Translations under genes and position numbers: made by a program
Shown here: positions 10,579-22,478 of the stretch, piece by piece
Layout of the letters: each line of letters opens with the position of its first letter
How positions within the stretch are numbered: position 1 is the first letter of the stretch
Notes under the pieces: generated by a model
The model's database searches: none
Told to the model about the DNA's origin: nothing
The model's input: only the letters and a program-made list of their open reading frames with translations
NCBI GenBank assembly: GCA_002989075.1
Contig: PSQN01000016.1
Span: 3,054,336-3,118,335, forward strand
Direction of reading: 5' to 3'
DNA length: 64,000 nucleotides
Source of the DNA: Arthonia radiata
Taxonomy: Eukaryota > Ascomycota > Arthoniomycetes > Arthoniales > Arthoniaceae

Positions 10579-11714
10579 CTTGACCTATATTCTGAGCTTG
10601 TCGGACCTACGCACAGCAGGTTCGCGGCAAGCAACAACCTCACCAAGGAGCTCCCAGGCCAGTCTTTATATTGACGATTTTGTATGCATGGGCTTGAGAT
10701 CTCGAAGCATTGATATCATCTCATTCGCGGGGACATGTTACATCCATGTGCTTGGCAATGTATGTTAGGACTGGGGTCAGCTGCAACGCTACAGCTCTTG
10801 TAGCAGGTCGTGCAAGACGCCATGTGGATGTCAGATGAGGTCACTGTGCTGCTTGATAGGACTTTGACCCCCCGCTCAGCGTACTCGAGTATGGCTTGAG
10901 CGAATTGCTCTAAATTTCCAGAGGCTGCAGGCATTATCCCATGGATTTGAGGTGCAGCTTTCCTTGGTCGGCGTACCAAGATTCCGTAAGAAACCCGCAA
11001 GTGCTACGGGGCATATGAGCATAGTGTGCCACTGAGTACATGGTAGTGGTCGGGGTGTCTGACAGACAATTCGCATGCGATATCTAGCCGTCCTGGTCGG
11101 TTTTCAAGGATGGATGCGCAACCGATCACCAAGCTAGCCGGTTAAGGCTGAGGCTAGTCTACGGATGATTTGCAGTCCAATGCGTTTCTTCTCAACGCTC
11201 CCTACAATTCACATTTCTCAATAATACTGGCTTGCTAACCCGCTCAGGTTTGCGCGAAGAGTTGGTTGCTCGTAATTTTGAAGTTGTGGCGTGGATGGCT
11301 GAAGAGTTGAAGCGACATTGTCGATGAGGATGCGTCCGTGCGTTACTGCAGATGTTAGCGGCCTTGGCAATTAACTCGAAATGGTCACGCTGGAGTCAGC
11401 GCCAGAGCTGGATGCTGACTGCCGACTCTTGTGATAGTCTCTGTGTCTCAAATCTCCGCTCTACGCTCACTAGGGCAAGTGTGTCAGGAATCTTTGCGGA
11501 GAATGCACTTGAAGAGGGAGACTGCCATAGCACCTGGTTTGTGTATACACAATGATGGCTCCTTAGTTCTTTCATTGAAATGGGTTCACATACTATCCGG
11601 TAGGACTGCCTAGACCGCAGCAGCAAGGAGAGTCCGAGGCCGTGGCTGTGTGGTCATGCCGAACAGGACGAGGTCGAAAGCCTCCCGCTGAAAGTGACGG
11701 CCACGCAGTCCCGG
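10579..11714. other. Gap without supported gene
   Basis: About 1.1 kb between the 5' end of DPP5 and the 3' end of the Ap4A phosphorylase gene. Only short open frames without recognisable domains are present. The right part near 10579 should contain the DPP5 promoter. Confidence 0.5.
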
Positions 11715-12909
11715 CTAGTGTCGCGAATACAGACCTTGCAGCGAGAAGTGTCGTGACTTAGCAACTTGCGCTTGGGTATCATGGTGCACCGGTATTCCAA
11801 CGTCTTCCATAACGGCCTTCAGCTCATCGGTATCACTCTTCAGCCTCTCAAATAGCTCCTCATTCTTCACCATAAGCGTGCCGCCCAGCATGGTCCCATT
11901 GAGTGCGACATGGTCGAGCTCCGAGCCATCTGCGCGCCGTACCGTCCTACCCTCATGTCGTCGCGGACACAATATCATCAAGTTCCGCGTCATTGCGAGG
12001 TTGTAGCTGATAGGCAAATCGCCGTTTTCTGTCGAGTGCAACTGCAGGCGATCGGGATTGGCCTTCGAGTATTTCAATGTCGCTTCTTGTGCGACTTGGT
12101 AAAGCCGTGTGTATGTCTGGTAGATCTGCGTCGATCGAGGACTGAGGAGACGCTCTGCGAAGCATAGGAAGGGCGTCGTTCGTGTGATGGCGGTTGGCCG
12201 AGTGGCATTGTCCGAGTCTGGTGGAGGTAGCTCGTTCTCTACTGCATCGATGAGCAGCTGCCATTGCTGTTCGGTATCGCCATGTTTCATGTCCTCCACA
12301 GGCAGGAACTGAACGTGCCTGTGCGCTTGACTCGCCCCGCTGTGTTCACCGGAGTTGTAAAAGGCGAGCAGCCTGCCTGTGTGAGGCTTGACTGCTTCCC
12401 AGTGTTGAATGCACGAGTATGTTGCGCATAGGTCATCTTCCTCAAGCAGTCGAGTCTGTGGCTTGTTTTCAACGGTAGCGAGTATGAAGTGGTATGGGAT
12501 AATCGGAAATTTATTGAGCACCAGATTGTGTGTTGGAGGACCTGAGCGACTGCCAGTTGTGAAATGTGTAATCAGTAACGTAGGGTCGGGGTTCTCGAAG
12601 GGGTCAGGCTTTGGCTTCGCCAGCGTTTCATCTCTCTTCTGCGCGGGAGGTTTCTTTGCGAGCGCCGGGCAATAGCGAAGCTGGTACTGTAACGTTGATC
12701 AGCACTGGCTGGTATTGCAATGTGACTCGAGCCTCCGTCAAAGATGGAAATCAAGATCATAGCAAATCAAAAAACTTACGCACAGGCACGCCTTCAATTG
12801 GTATGACTGCAAGCTCAGACGCGGCGAAGGTTAGGGCGCCGGCTGCCTTTGCTGCGGCGTATTTGTCCTTGACCAGCACCTGCAAGCTGTCTAAGCCTTT
12901 GCAATACAT
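11715..12909 (-). CDS. APA2: Ap4A phosphorylase (diadenosine tetraphosphate)
   Basis: Two exons: 12909-12784 and 12686-11715 (intron 97 nt, donor gtgcgt), phase 0, 365 residues. The join gives IEGVP-YQLRYCPALAKKPP, the expected N-terminal domain of fungal Apa1/Apa2. Further motifs are NPDPTLLITH, HNLVLNKFPIIPYHFILAT, GRLLAFYNSGEHSGASQAH and the nucleotidylated histidine motif HRHVQF (His164 and His166), followed by the C-terminal ATP adenylyltransferase domain (YNLAMTRNLMILCPRR). The enzyme phosphorolyses Ap4A to ADP and ATP in the cytosol. The donor gtgcgt overlaps another GT one codon position later, but only this choice keeps the frame, because a stop blocks earlier acceptors. Confidence 0.9.
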
Positions 12910-13259
12910 CTTGAGCAATCATCAGATGTGAAGGAGAGATAAGGCGCAATAACGTTGATATTTAGAGAAGAAAGAGTACAGGTTGCAGGTCGATCCTGGT
13001 TGGAGAATGACGCGGCGCACGGCCGCGTCCAAGGACTTGGCTGCAGACGAATTGGGCGCATTTTCTTGGGATTTCGTGTTTCGAGGCTTTAGGAAGTGAA
13101 GGATTATCTTAATCATTAGGCTATTTGCAGATGCGCAGTCTTGCTATCGAACACAGTTCCTGACAGCGCAATGTTTCCAAGCTTGCCAGCAGAAGTTTCA
13201 TCCAATTCCTACTCGATTAGATGGCGGGACACGCACATCAAGCATCCCCTCGACATTGT
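12910..13259. other. Short gap, APA2 promoter side
   Basis: 350 bp between the start of the Ap4A phosphorylase and the stop of the Myb-like gene, both on the minus strand. No ORF or motif stands out. Confidence 0.5.
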
Positions 13260-15324
13260 TCAGAACCACGGCACCGAGAAGCCTGTTGCTTGTGCAACCA
13301 TGCCTTGTGCATGTCCAAACACGTCTTCAGGCTCGCCCTCGGCGTCATGGTCTGTTACGTCGTTGTTGTCATTTTCTTCGGCTTTCAGCGCACGGTACTT
13401 CGCCGCGATGGTGTTTGGAGAGAACCTGAATGAGGCTCCATTCTCTTGCATGTACTCGCCGACCTTCTTCCAAGGGATTTTGAAGGGCGAATCGGTTCCT
13501 TTGCGTCCTGGCTCGTACACGCGGAGGTCATCGACGCCTTGGTTCAGCAACTTGATCTTGAGGAAATGTCAGCTCAAACGAACTCGAGAAGTAAGGCCAT
13601 GAGTAAGATCATACGTCATTGTCAGTCCACTTAGGCTTTCTTGGACGCTCAGCTCGTGACTTCTCTATTGTGCGGACTCGCCCACGCAGTGTTGACTCCT
13701 TCACGCTGAAATTGCCTCGGATCTTGATGTCTCTGTAAGGCATCTTCCGCCTATGAGCAGCTAAGAGGAACAGCTTTTGCTCGTGTTCAGACGCGTCGGG
13801 CGGTAGGAAGTTCGGCATTATGTAATTGGCCAGCAGCTCACTTGTACCGCTGTTTGTGCTCTCCGGAGTTGCGAAGGAATCGGGCGAGGCTTCACTACGA
13901 TAGTGGTATGAAGAAGGCGACTCTTGTTGCGAGACTGTCTGGGTCTCAGCCGGCGAATGTGTTGAACCTGACCAATCTTGCGCATCCCCGTCGAGCATGC
14001 CCTGCGTATCTGCTATGGCTTCGGTGGAAAAACTGCCTTGTGGATTGACGTGCTGTGGGGGAAGCATCGGTTGTAGCTGATGCGTGAGATAGCCTGCAGG
14101 AAGAGGAAGTGGACGCAGTGGATAATTGCGGCCATCGGTCGGAGGCTGTAGCCCCAATGGCATTGGTTGATGTGGCTGCGGAGGGAGGAAAGAGAAATCA
14201 TTTCCATGATATTGCTGTGGCGCTTGTAGCAGAGGAGGACTGGCTGCCATAATTTGGGCGTGGGATAAAGCCCAGTTGCCGGTAGTGGGAAGGCTGCTTG
14301 ACCAAGACTGAGGCTGTGTATGAAAGTTGAATGAGGAGCATTGCATGGCTTGTGGCGGCAACGATGAAGGAGGTGAGTATCCTCCCATTGTTCCAGCTGG
14401 CCAGTTTGAGTTTTGACTTGACTGCTCGCCCATTTGATGGTAGGCGAAGACTTTCTCGTGGTTGTAATACTGGCTAGTCTGCTCGAAAAAGGCGCTCGCT
14501 GATAACTCTGATGGATGTTGCGACCATTGACTCTGTTGAACAGATTCCACGTTACGTGTGGCCCCCGTCATACCGTCATCTATATGCCCAGCCGACCACT
14601 CCGTTGTTGTCGACAGCTCTTGACATGTCAATTCTTCCCTGGGCAACGGATGACTTGCAAACAGTGCATCAATATCAGCATTGGTCATGGCAACCCTAAG
14701 GTCCCCTTGCGATTCATGCTGTGAGTTTGAAGCTGTCGAGCCGTGCTCCTGGCTTGGGTCGAGGGCTATGTGAGACTCGAAAGGAGGTGGAGGGCCGTGC
14801 CATGGGTCGTGTTGGGGGTTTTGGCTGACCGGCGTCTGATGCTCAGATTCACAAGAGCTCTCGACAGTTGTGTTGCTGCTCGACTCTGGAGTCGAGTAAT
14901 CTCCTCCAGGGAGATCGACGAAGTGTCTAGCAAGCCAGCTTTGATGTTCAGGTGACATTGTGTTCGAAGCTTCCATGTGGTCGGACTCTTGGGTCATTGA
15001 ATTTGCAAACATGTAGGAGGATTCGTTGGAGCTTGGGGAGAGTCCTCGTTTTGTGTCAATGGAGTCGCCATGGCGTACAGTGTTTGTGAAGGCGTATGAC
15101 GAATGCGCAAACGATTGTGGGTAGGTGGGATAGGGATGATATTTGTTACCTGTAGTCCTAGGTGTTCCTGTTTGATGGCAAGAGCCGCCACCACCATACT
15201 GGAAATGCCTTGGACGTCCTGGCCCAAAGACATCCCGTGGAAAGTTCTGCTCGAGACCGTGTTGCACAGGTATCTCTGCTCCTGACGCGTTGGATTGGTG
15301 GCCAAAACCCCAGTGGCAATTCAT
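13260..15324 (-). CDS. Myb/SANT-like DNA-binding regulator
   Basis: Two exons: 15324-13615 and 13556-13260 (intron 58 nt, phase 0), 668 residues. The first 490 residues are low-complexity, rich in Gln, Ser, Pro, His and Tyr. Near residues 500-550 comes a conserved block (LPPDASEHEQKLFLLAAHRR, then MPYRDIKIRGNFSVKESTLR and GRVRTIEKSRAERPRKPKW). The join yields KWTDNDIKLLNQGVDDLR followed by KIPWKKVGEYMQENG and SPNTIAAKYRALK, a Myb/SANT-like helix set with the spaced Trp residues. An acidic tail follows. It is probably a nuclear transcription regulator with a glutamine-rich activation region; the targets are unknown. The intron sits inside the DNA-binding domain. Confidence 0.8.
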
Positions 15325-17991
15325 GGTGTAAACTAAACGCAGCCAAGACGCCCGATGAGACGAACTTGTTTAGGACGATTTCGTCTGATGATATTGCCAC
15401 AGTAACTTCAAAGACTGTCGCAGATCTCGCGGTGGAAACTGGCTTCGTTCTCTCTTATTAGTGTGTGAATTTTCTGCTTTTCGAAGCAATGTTGTGTATG
15501 AAGACCCAATGTGAGAAGTGAGGAACGCTTCCAGAAGAGATGACCTTCCACACTTGAACACTGAAATGACAATTACCACCTAACAAAAACTCGCAAATAA
15601 ATCAAAAGGCCATCCAGGAGGAAACAAAGAAGAAGTAGGTGGTGGTGGTTAACACAATTTGAGGTAAGTGCCGGCACACAAATCACAGGTCACTGCTGAA
15701 CTTGATACAGTCAACCTCGCTTCCAGAGCAAGTTAGGGGTTTTCACAACGGCGAGTGCTTGAAAGGAGCGAACATTAAGCAAAATTATAAGATGGAGTCG
15801 ACCGCAATAACGCTGCGCCGATTCATTTGGGTTGCGCCGCGGACAGCGTTTCACTAAATCTTGATCATTGGCAATAGGCAATGTCTTGCGGTTCTCGATT
15901 GGGATAGAACAGCTTCTCGCTTGCCGCCGCCGATCTGGGTCCGGTTGCGTTTGTCAAAGTCTGATATCAGTCAGTCGTTGCGACATCACAGGGAAACAGT
16001 GCGCGTAGTCGTACCTGCCTTCGTCAATATAGCCCGCGGTGCAATGCATCACCGCGGGCTCCGTTGTCGAGCTCGAAGAGCTTCCTCCAACCCAAGCATG
16101 CGTCCTCTTGGGACTGCAGAGTGCATCATGATCGACCAAATACAGACATCGCGCTCCTGCGCGACCCAGCGCTCGTGCCAACTTGTGGGGAGAGATCCAC
16201 ACGCATATCATACAGCTGCATGCAGTGGCCCGAGCCGTTGAGCGCAACGCTGCAGTCCGATCCGCGCTCTGGTGGCAGCATCATATCCAACCGATCAGCA
16301 ATCTGGCTCGTGCTGAGCAGAGGCTGTTAGAACAACATGAGCTCTAGACAGTCGTCCGTGCCTGGTTGTCACTCGCAACAATACTTCGACCGTTCACTCC
16401 GTAACCTGTACACAACCCAGCACAGCCCTTTCGCGCCAGTTGATGCCTTGAATCCCTCAAATGCGATGTATATCGCACTGATCGAGCAAAGCGCCGACTC
16501 CGATGTCGTCCGTCAATGACCACTCTTCGAGAATGTTTCAGATGATGGCAGGGCGCTACTGTGTCAATTATTGATCCCGGCATGCACGCTAGTGTCGGAA
16601 GCCGATGCTCTTAATCGCAGCTTCGACTTGACACGTTCGACGCAGGCGGAGCTGTCAATGCAACAATTTGACATCCGCAAGTTCGGTTCCTGCACCCATG
16701 GTCTTGCACACGGCAGTCGTCGCTAACGATCGCTTTCCCAGACCTCGCTGATGCGGCTACTAAGGATCGGATGGGGCGTAGTCAGCGCGATGCGCCTACT
16801 GTGGCTGAGTTTTACAGTAGAGACCTCATGCTGCAGCATCGTCAAATACAGCATACACTTCGAGACTCTTGTCTGCTGGGAGTACACTGCCTCCACTGTG
16901 ACGCTTGGCTTTCACCAACGCTTATCGCCAAAGCCAGCTCCAACAAAGGCTGCCACACCACACCTCTGCGACCTGATAGTCGCTTATATGTAGCCAGCCG
17001 CTCCCTTGATGGGAGAGTGCACCGGCGTCGTACACATGCAAATCGGCGTCATCTGCTGTCAGCCGCAAATGTTCCGCCGAGGGGACGTACTTCGACGCAG
17101 AGACCTAGGTCGTGAATACTTGAGCTGAGACCAGGTGTTCGTGTATTCATGCAGCGACGTGGAGGAACCTGGACGTGCTGGAGGAGGCAAGTATGAAAAT
17201 CATCGGGTTGATGCATGCCACAGGATGTAAGTTCCGCCTTCCGGCTCATCTCGCTCAGCCCTACCAAGTGCGGCGCTAGCCTCGATTCCAAATATCGCCA
17301 TATCAGGTAATAAATCCTGGAGGGCAACCGTCTCGCCAGACGCGAACAGTTGTCTTCTTGCCGTCTCATCATCTCATCCTTCTGACACGGTTCGCTGCCG
17401 TCGGTGCCTCAGCGTCTAGATGGGTCGCCGCACGGCTTGCTCGGCAGACGCCGAGTTTCCTGTGTGTGCTCTCTGACAGCCCACTCTCGCGTGGCTACCA
17501 ACACGCGTGCCTTCGTCATCCGTGTTATTTTGCCAGGAGGCACAACACGCTGTCCCGTACCTGGGGCCATTCGTGACCCGCATGGGATCTGACGCTAACT
17601 GTCACCACCAGCAACACAGCTCAAATGCGTTGATCCCGACATCGTCGACTAAGAATAAGCAATTCCCATGCGTTTCAGATTGAGGGGCGCGATGCCCGCT
17701 CGGCACGATCGAGTTTCTTCCTCCACGATTGCCTTGCCGTTGTTAAGAGTCTACGCCCCTCCTACAACCCTTTTCGGTGCGAGCAGTACTTTCCTTATAA
17801 TCTCGTGGCGCAAACTTCACACGTGTTCGAAAGATCAAACATTCGCTTGTCAGATAGTCACAGCCTGAAGCTATTCCGCCGCGCTTTGTTTTGCGCTCCC
17901 GGCAGGGAAAAGTATCAATAATATTATGACGCTCCTTCGAAAGTAGACATTGTTCCTTATCCATTCGTTTCCAGGTCTCTTCTGGAGAGAC
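15325..17991. other. Gene-poor stretch, 2.7 kb
   Basis: The longest stretch without a supported gene. Several open frames of 60-126 codons exist on both strands, none with a start, domain and codon pattern I trust. On the minus strand at about 16320-15950, two overlapping frames read like protein in turn (one contains QIADRLDMMLPPERG, the next ARALGRAGARCLYLVDHDAL), which could be a decayed gene. It contains a perfect hairpin at 16031-16060. Composition is not AT-rich, so there is no sign of heavy RIP. Confidence 0.5.
16031..16060. repeat. Perfect 11-bp-arm hairpin
   Basis: agcccgcggtg and caccgcgggct are perfect reverse complements separated by the 8-nt loop caatgcat. It is GC-rich and stable as DNA or RNA. 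There is no T-run after it and no adjacent gene, so its role is unknown. Confidence 0.7.
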
Positions 17992-20366
17992 ATGATCTCG
18001 CAGAGCGAGCCAGGTAATTTAATTGATATTCTTACGAACATTCAATCCATCTACGACCGAGCCACAAATCGCACTCTATTACTCCGACTTCGATGGCCAA
18101 GCTCCGCACCGGCATGGCAGGAGTTAGCTAAGCTTGCTGAGAAGCTTAGCCAAGCCCGAGAGAGTTTTGGCGCTGTTCTCAAGATTCTCATCCAAAAGCG
18201 GAATGGCGGAGTCGAACTCGCCTGTGAAGGTATGCCAACAACCCGTGTCAATCGATCTCGCGAGACGTCCTCCAAGCTGACGAGACCTGCGCAGTCCGGC
18301 ACCTAAAGCCATTGCAGGGCGTCGTCAACGATCTACACAGGTCACTTCTGGCGCCTATCGAGCATGTAGAAGCCCCGAAAGACAGCAGCAGTCACCCTCT
18401 GGAAACTACCGGCAAGTTGATGCAAGTATCGACAGATGGTCAAAGGAACTCTCTGGCTGCTTTGGTTCGCATCTTTGAGGAGCCGCAGCGGCAGATGTCC
18501 CAAGAAGACCGTCAATCGCTTGCGGCATCCTTGAGGCGCGAGTCACTTCTATCATGCCTTTCAAGCACAGATTGCTCAAGAGGGGCGAGAGACAGCATCT
18601 TCGCGCCCCTTGATCAGCAGATTGATCCCAAGAATGCCAATGAACGACTTCCATTTGAACGAAGCACATCCCTCCAGCTAGCGGCGCCAATATCTCCTGC
18701 AGACAGTATCATCAAGGCAGCGGATTCCAACGCTGCTGCTATCCGAAAGTCTAGTATGCAAGCTTCCAACTCGCTGTTGCCATTACCACAGCGATCTTCA
18801 TCATTAGCAACCATTCCTGTCATCGAGCCAGAGACTGATCACGTCTTCGTTTTACAACGGAAACCTCCGACGCCTCCCGACGAACTGTCAATCTCGCCCA
18901 TTGATAGCTCAAGCTCTATACAAAAAAAGCCTCCAACCCCTCCCGAAGACTTCCCCATGTCTCCCATTGACGGTCCAACACCGGAGCCGAGGTCGAATCG
19001 GCCGGTGGGGTTTCCCTTTCTTCAGTCATTGGACAAAACTGGTCACCTGAAACCGATCATTATGACGACGAAACCCCTTGATCGACTCAAGAATAATACT
19101 CCCGCGATACCGCAGTTCTTGTCATCACCTCTCAGCGATGGCCCCATGCCACAGGTACCTGCCTCAATGACGCCTTCTTCTTCTGACCCCAGCAGCGCTG
19201 ACGCTGCATTTTACGACGCAAAGCGGCCCTCTGAGATCCATCGGACTCATCTAGCTTTGGCGGGAGAAGGCCCTGCGCAAGGCCGATTTTCACCATTTTC
19301 TGAGCCTGACTACGAAGCATCCGGTTCTTATTTTGCGCCACAACAGGGAGCGTCCAAGACGGGGACTGGAAAATCTAGGCCCGTAGGACGAGCCAGTTCC
19401 AAGACGATCAGTCACCCGTTGCAGCATCCGTTCGCGACGCCGCCAGAGCTAAGCGCGCCCAACGTCACATCAACGCCGCCATCTAAAAGACTACAGCTTC
19501 CGCCAAAGCTGCCATCGGTAGATCAGATTCCAATCAGGCCCGAAATTAAGCGCTTAATGACCACACCTTACCATCCTCGACCGCCGCCTGAGCCAGTCCA
19601 GGCTCGACCTACGCTTGTACGAGCATCAACAGACTTTGTACCGCCCCGACCGCCTTTCGTGCATGCATCAACTGAAGCCATCCCTCCTCGACCTCAACTC
19701 CTTACAGTTCCACGCTCTCATCCGCCCCGGAAAGACAGTCGCTTTCCACCGCGTCAACAAGTTCTCAGCATCGCCTCCCCCGTGGACGAAGCACCTGACC
19801 CCCTTCCCCAGCCCTCAGCCTGGAACGACCACCTCGGCTTCTGCGTTGGCGCCGCCCTTGCTCAGCTGAACCGACCTGGGGCCATGCTTCAAAGCAAGAA
19901 TGTGCACACCGACCCCAATACTCAACTCAACTTCCTCAAGTGCTCCAGCAATAAATGCGCCTTCCAAGGTCACGGTCCCGCCGACAAGATCTGGGAAATC
20001 GCCGGCGTGCACTTCCGCAGGGACTTCCTCGTGAAAAGTCACTGCAAGCAGAAGAAGGCGCGGCATGCGATATACGCGTTTCAGTGCAATTTCTGTGTGC
20101 TAACGAGGCAGAAGAGCCCAGTCATTCAAGGGACGGAAGCGTTCCTAGCGCATGTGTCTATGCACCGCAATCAGACCTTTTCTCCTGCGATCCTCGACCG
20201 GACGAAGTGCGTCGCAGGCCGCAAAGCAAACCCGAACGAGCCTTTTGACATCAATCTCGTCCCGATCACGCCGCCGATGCCAGATCCCACTCCTGCGCTG
20301 TCGTCGGTTAATACCAACCCGCTCGACATGTACCAAGCCCTCCACTCTAATCCCGTCGAAAGATAG
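17992..20366 (+). CDS. Proline-rich disordered protein, C-terminal Cys/His region
   Basis: Two exons: 17992-18229 and 18295-20366 (intron 65 nt, phase 1), 769 residues; the join restores ACEVRHLKPLQGVVNDLHR. Residues 1-100 are helical (NLIDILTNIQSIYDRATNRT, then LAKLAEKLSQARESFG). The middle 450 residues are disordered and Pro/Ser-rich, with near-repeats KPPTPPDELSISPID / KPPTPPEDFPMSPID and RASTDFVPPRP / HASTEAIPPRP, resembling SH3-binding or proline-directed kinase sites. The last 170 residues hold a conserved-looking domain with paired cysteines and histidines (LKCSSNKCAFQGHG, FQCNFCVLTRQK, FLAHVSMHR) that could bind zinc. I do not recognise a named family. It converges on the ComA-like gene with only 24 bp between stop codons. 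Confidence 0.75.
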
Positions 20367-20390
20367 CCAGCCCGCTCCTCTCACTCCTCT

Positions 20391-21396
20391 CTAAGATGGC
20401 CGGAAGGTAGCCAGCTTCCCAAACGTATCCGCTTTACCCCAAATGCCATGTCGCAGACAACTCAGCTGCACAATCTGGCTGTGATCCACAAACACATTTA
20501 CATCCATCCCGAACTCGCGGATATACCAGTTAAAAACGCTTGGATCAGCGGCTTCAAACATGACTCGCTCCATCGGCACCTCTTTCAATATCGCTTGGAT
20601 GACGTCCGTGCGCCAGGACTTCACGTTCTCGGTGATCCCCTCGCTCTCGATCATCATCCGCTCCACGCCCGCGTCCATGAACCGCTTCGCCATATTCACA
20701 ACCTTGCTGGGGTCGCTCGTGCCCATCGCCTCCAGATCCGAAACCTCCGCATCCCCGCCTGCGCCAAATTGGATCCCGAGCTCAGGCTTCGCCTTTAGAC
20801 CGGCATTATGCACGCGGTCGACCAAACGCAGCCAGTCGTCAGGCGGAAGCGACAGAAAACCCGACGACAGCTCGATGACGTCGAAGCCGAGATCCTTGCA
20901 CTTTGCCAAATAGCGGTCGACGGACGCGCCTACGTCCGACTGCATGAGGACGTGCTCGATCCACCCGCCTGTCGAGACGTAGACGTCGTGGGTGTGCGCA
21001 AGGTCGAGCAGCTCGCGGAGTCTGTTCTCGGGGAAGAGCGAGAAGGAGCCGCCGGCGAATTTGAGGCCGTCGATGTGCGTGCCCATGCTGCATTATGGGT
21101 CAGTAACGAGCGGATGTGGGCGTGAAGAGGCAAACGCACGTCTCGAGCACGTCGGACAGGTATCGCTGGCCCATGACGGAGTAGTACGGCCCTCTGATCT
21201 CAGTCACGCCGACGGTGCGCGGTTTAGGTGGGCGTGGATTATGGCGGATGAAGCCGAAGCCGTCGTCTTTGTCCTGTAGCAGGATTTGAGGGTTACTGGC
21301 GGCGAGCATCTTCGACGTGGTGAGCGCTCGCGTGCCATGCGCACGGTTCAAAGCATGAGCGAGCGGCGTGGGCGGTCGAAGCGTGGTTTTGAACAT
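20391..21396 (-). CDS. Phosphosulfolactate synthase-like (ComA/HSA32 family)
   Basis: Two exons: 21396-21140 and 21087-20391 (intron 52 nt, phase 2, donor gtgcgt), 317 residues. Family motifs run across the join: GFGFIRHNPRPPKPRTVGVT, EIRGPYYSVMGQRYLSDVLE, TMGTHIDGLKFAGGSFSLFP, then VYVSTGGWIEHVLMQ, GFDVIELSSGFLSLPPDDW, KPELGIQFGAGG and MIESEGITENV, a TIM-barrel layout. ComA adds sulfite to phosphoenolpyruvate in archaeal coenzyme M synthesis; plants carry the relative HSA32, linked to heat-stress memory. Fungi lack coenzyme M, so the reaction here is unknown. The first 30 residues are basic and hydroxylated with no acids, like a mitochondrial presequence; a second Met at residue 30 (MLAAS) could give a cytosolic form. 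Confidence 0.88.
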
Positions 21397-22478
21397 TGTG
21401 TTTTAATTCTTGATAGTTCTGCGAGCGTGAGATACCCTTTGAATTGATTGCGAGTTTCAATCTTGGTGTCTTGCTATGAAAGGAGGACGGCGTGTCTTAA
21501 ATGAGAACGGTATGTCTTGAAGGAGAACAATGTGTCTGCTCACTTATTGAGAAATATGCTTCGCTCCGAGTTCCACGCTGGATAATCTGTAAAGCGCTTA
21601 AACGGGAACGTCGCTAGTACGAGACACCTGCAGGAACCATGTCGATCTTGTGGAGACACGGCGTGGCTCCGGGCGGGTCACCTCCGCGGTTCGATCTCTT
21701 GCGGGCAGCCTAGACACGTTCAACAGTGTCTCTCACGCGTCTCACGGGTCAATGCTAGACTCTACCGTAAACAACTAACGTGACCTCTGTCACCAGAATA
21801 CCAGTAAGCCCGCTGAAACGTGGGTCGAGCCAAACCGGAAGGCCGCAAGGGAACGCCTGTCGGGGTACGCAGGTGCAGGTGAAGGCGGAGTCTGGAGAAA
21901 GGGGGCGAGTTGGAAGCTGAGGTCGGTGAACGTAGTATACGCAGCCACCACAGCTGGAATGGCCTGTCCTGGGCCTTGCTGGTGGAGATAGGCACGGTAT
22001 ATCGATTTGCTGGGATCCCAGGCAATACCCCTCCCTATACGTCGCCGATCAACCTGGCCGATGGCGATGAGGTTTGACTATGTTCTCTCCCTCGACGGAC
22101 GCCTTCTTCTCATACAGGAGCGTTCTTCCTGTGCTGACGTCTTCTTACTAAATTTTGGTTTCTTGAAAGAGGCAGCAATGTCCGCAGCTTGTGAAAGAGT
22201 CTCGGAGTATCTGCGAACGGGACAATGGGCGTCTGAAATATGGCGAGGAATTACCGAGCGTGATAATTGACGCTAAAGATCTGCTACAACTAGGCGTTGC
22301 TAAAGGGTATGGTATCCGGGGGTAATCTCATTCGCAGCAGAATTATCAGCGTTCAATCCAACATAATCTCGCCGTGTCCACTCATCCCCCAATTCCTCGT
22401 AACTTCACTTCACCATTCACCATCCACCCTGCCACGTCCACCCCCTCCTTACGACCTCTCACCATGCCGCTACATGCA
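21397..22478. other. Gap without supported gene
   Basis: About 1.1 kb. It holds the presumed promoter of the ComA-like gene on its left side. The ORFs at 21762-22025 (minus) and 22007-22270 (plus) overlap one another and show no domains. No tRNA or repeat was recognised. Confidence 0.45.

Noticed and set aside
21680-21700. ggttcgatctc resembling a tRNA B box
   Set aside because: No A box or acceptor stem pairing around it.
22007-22270. 87-codon plus-strand ORF
   Set aside because: No domain; partly overlapped by another frame and not linked to a neighbour.
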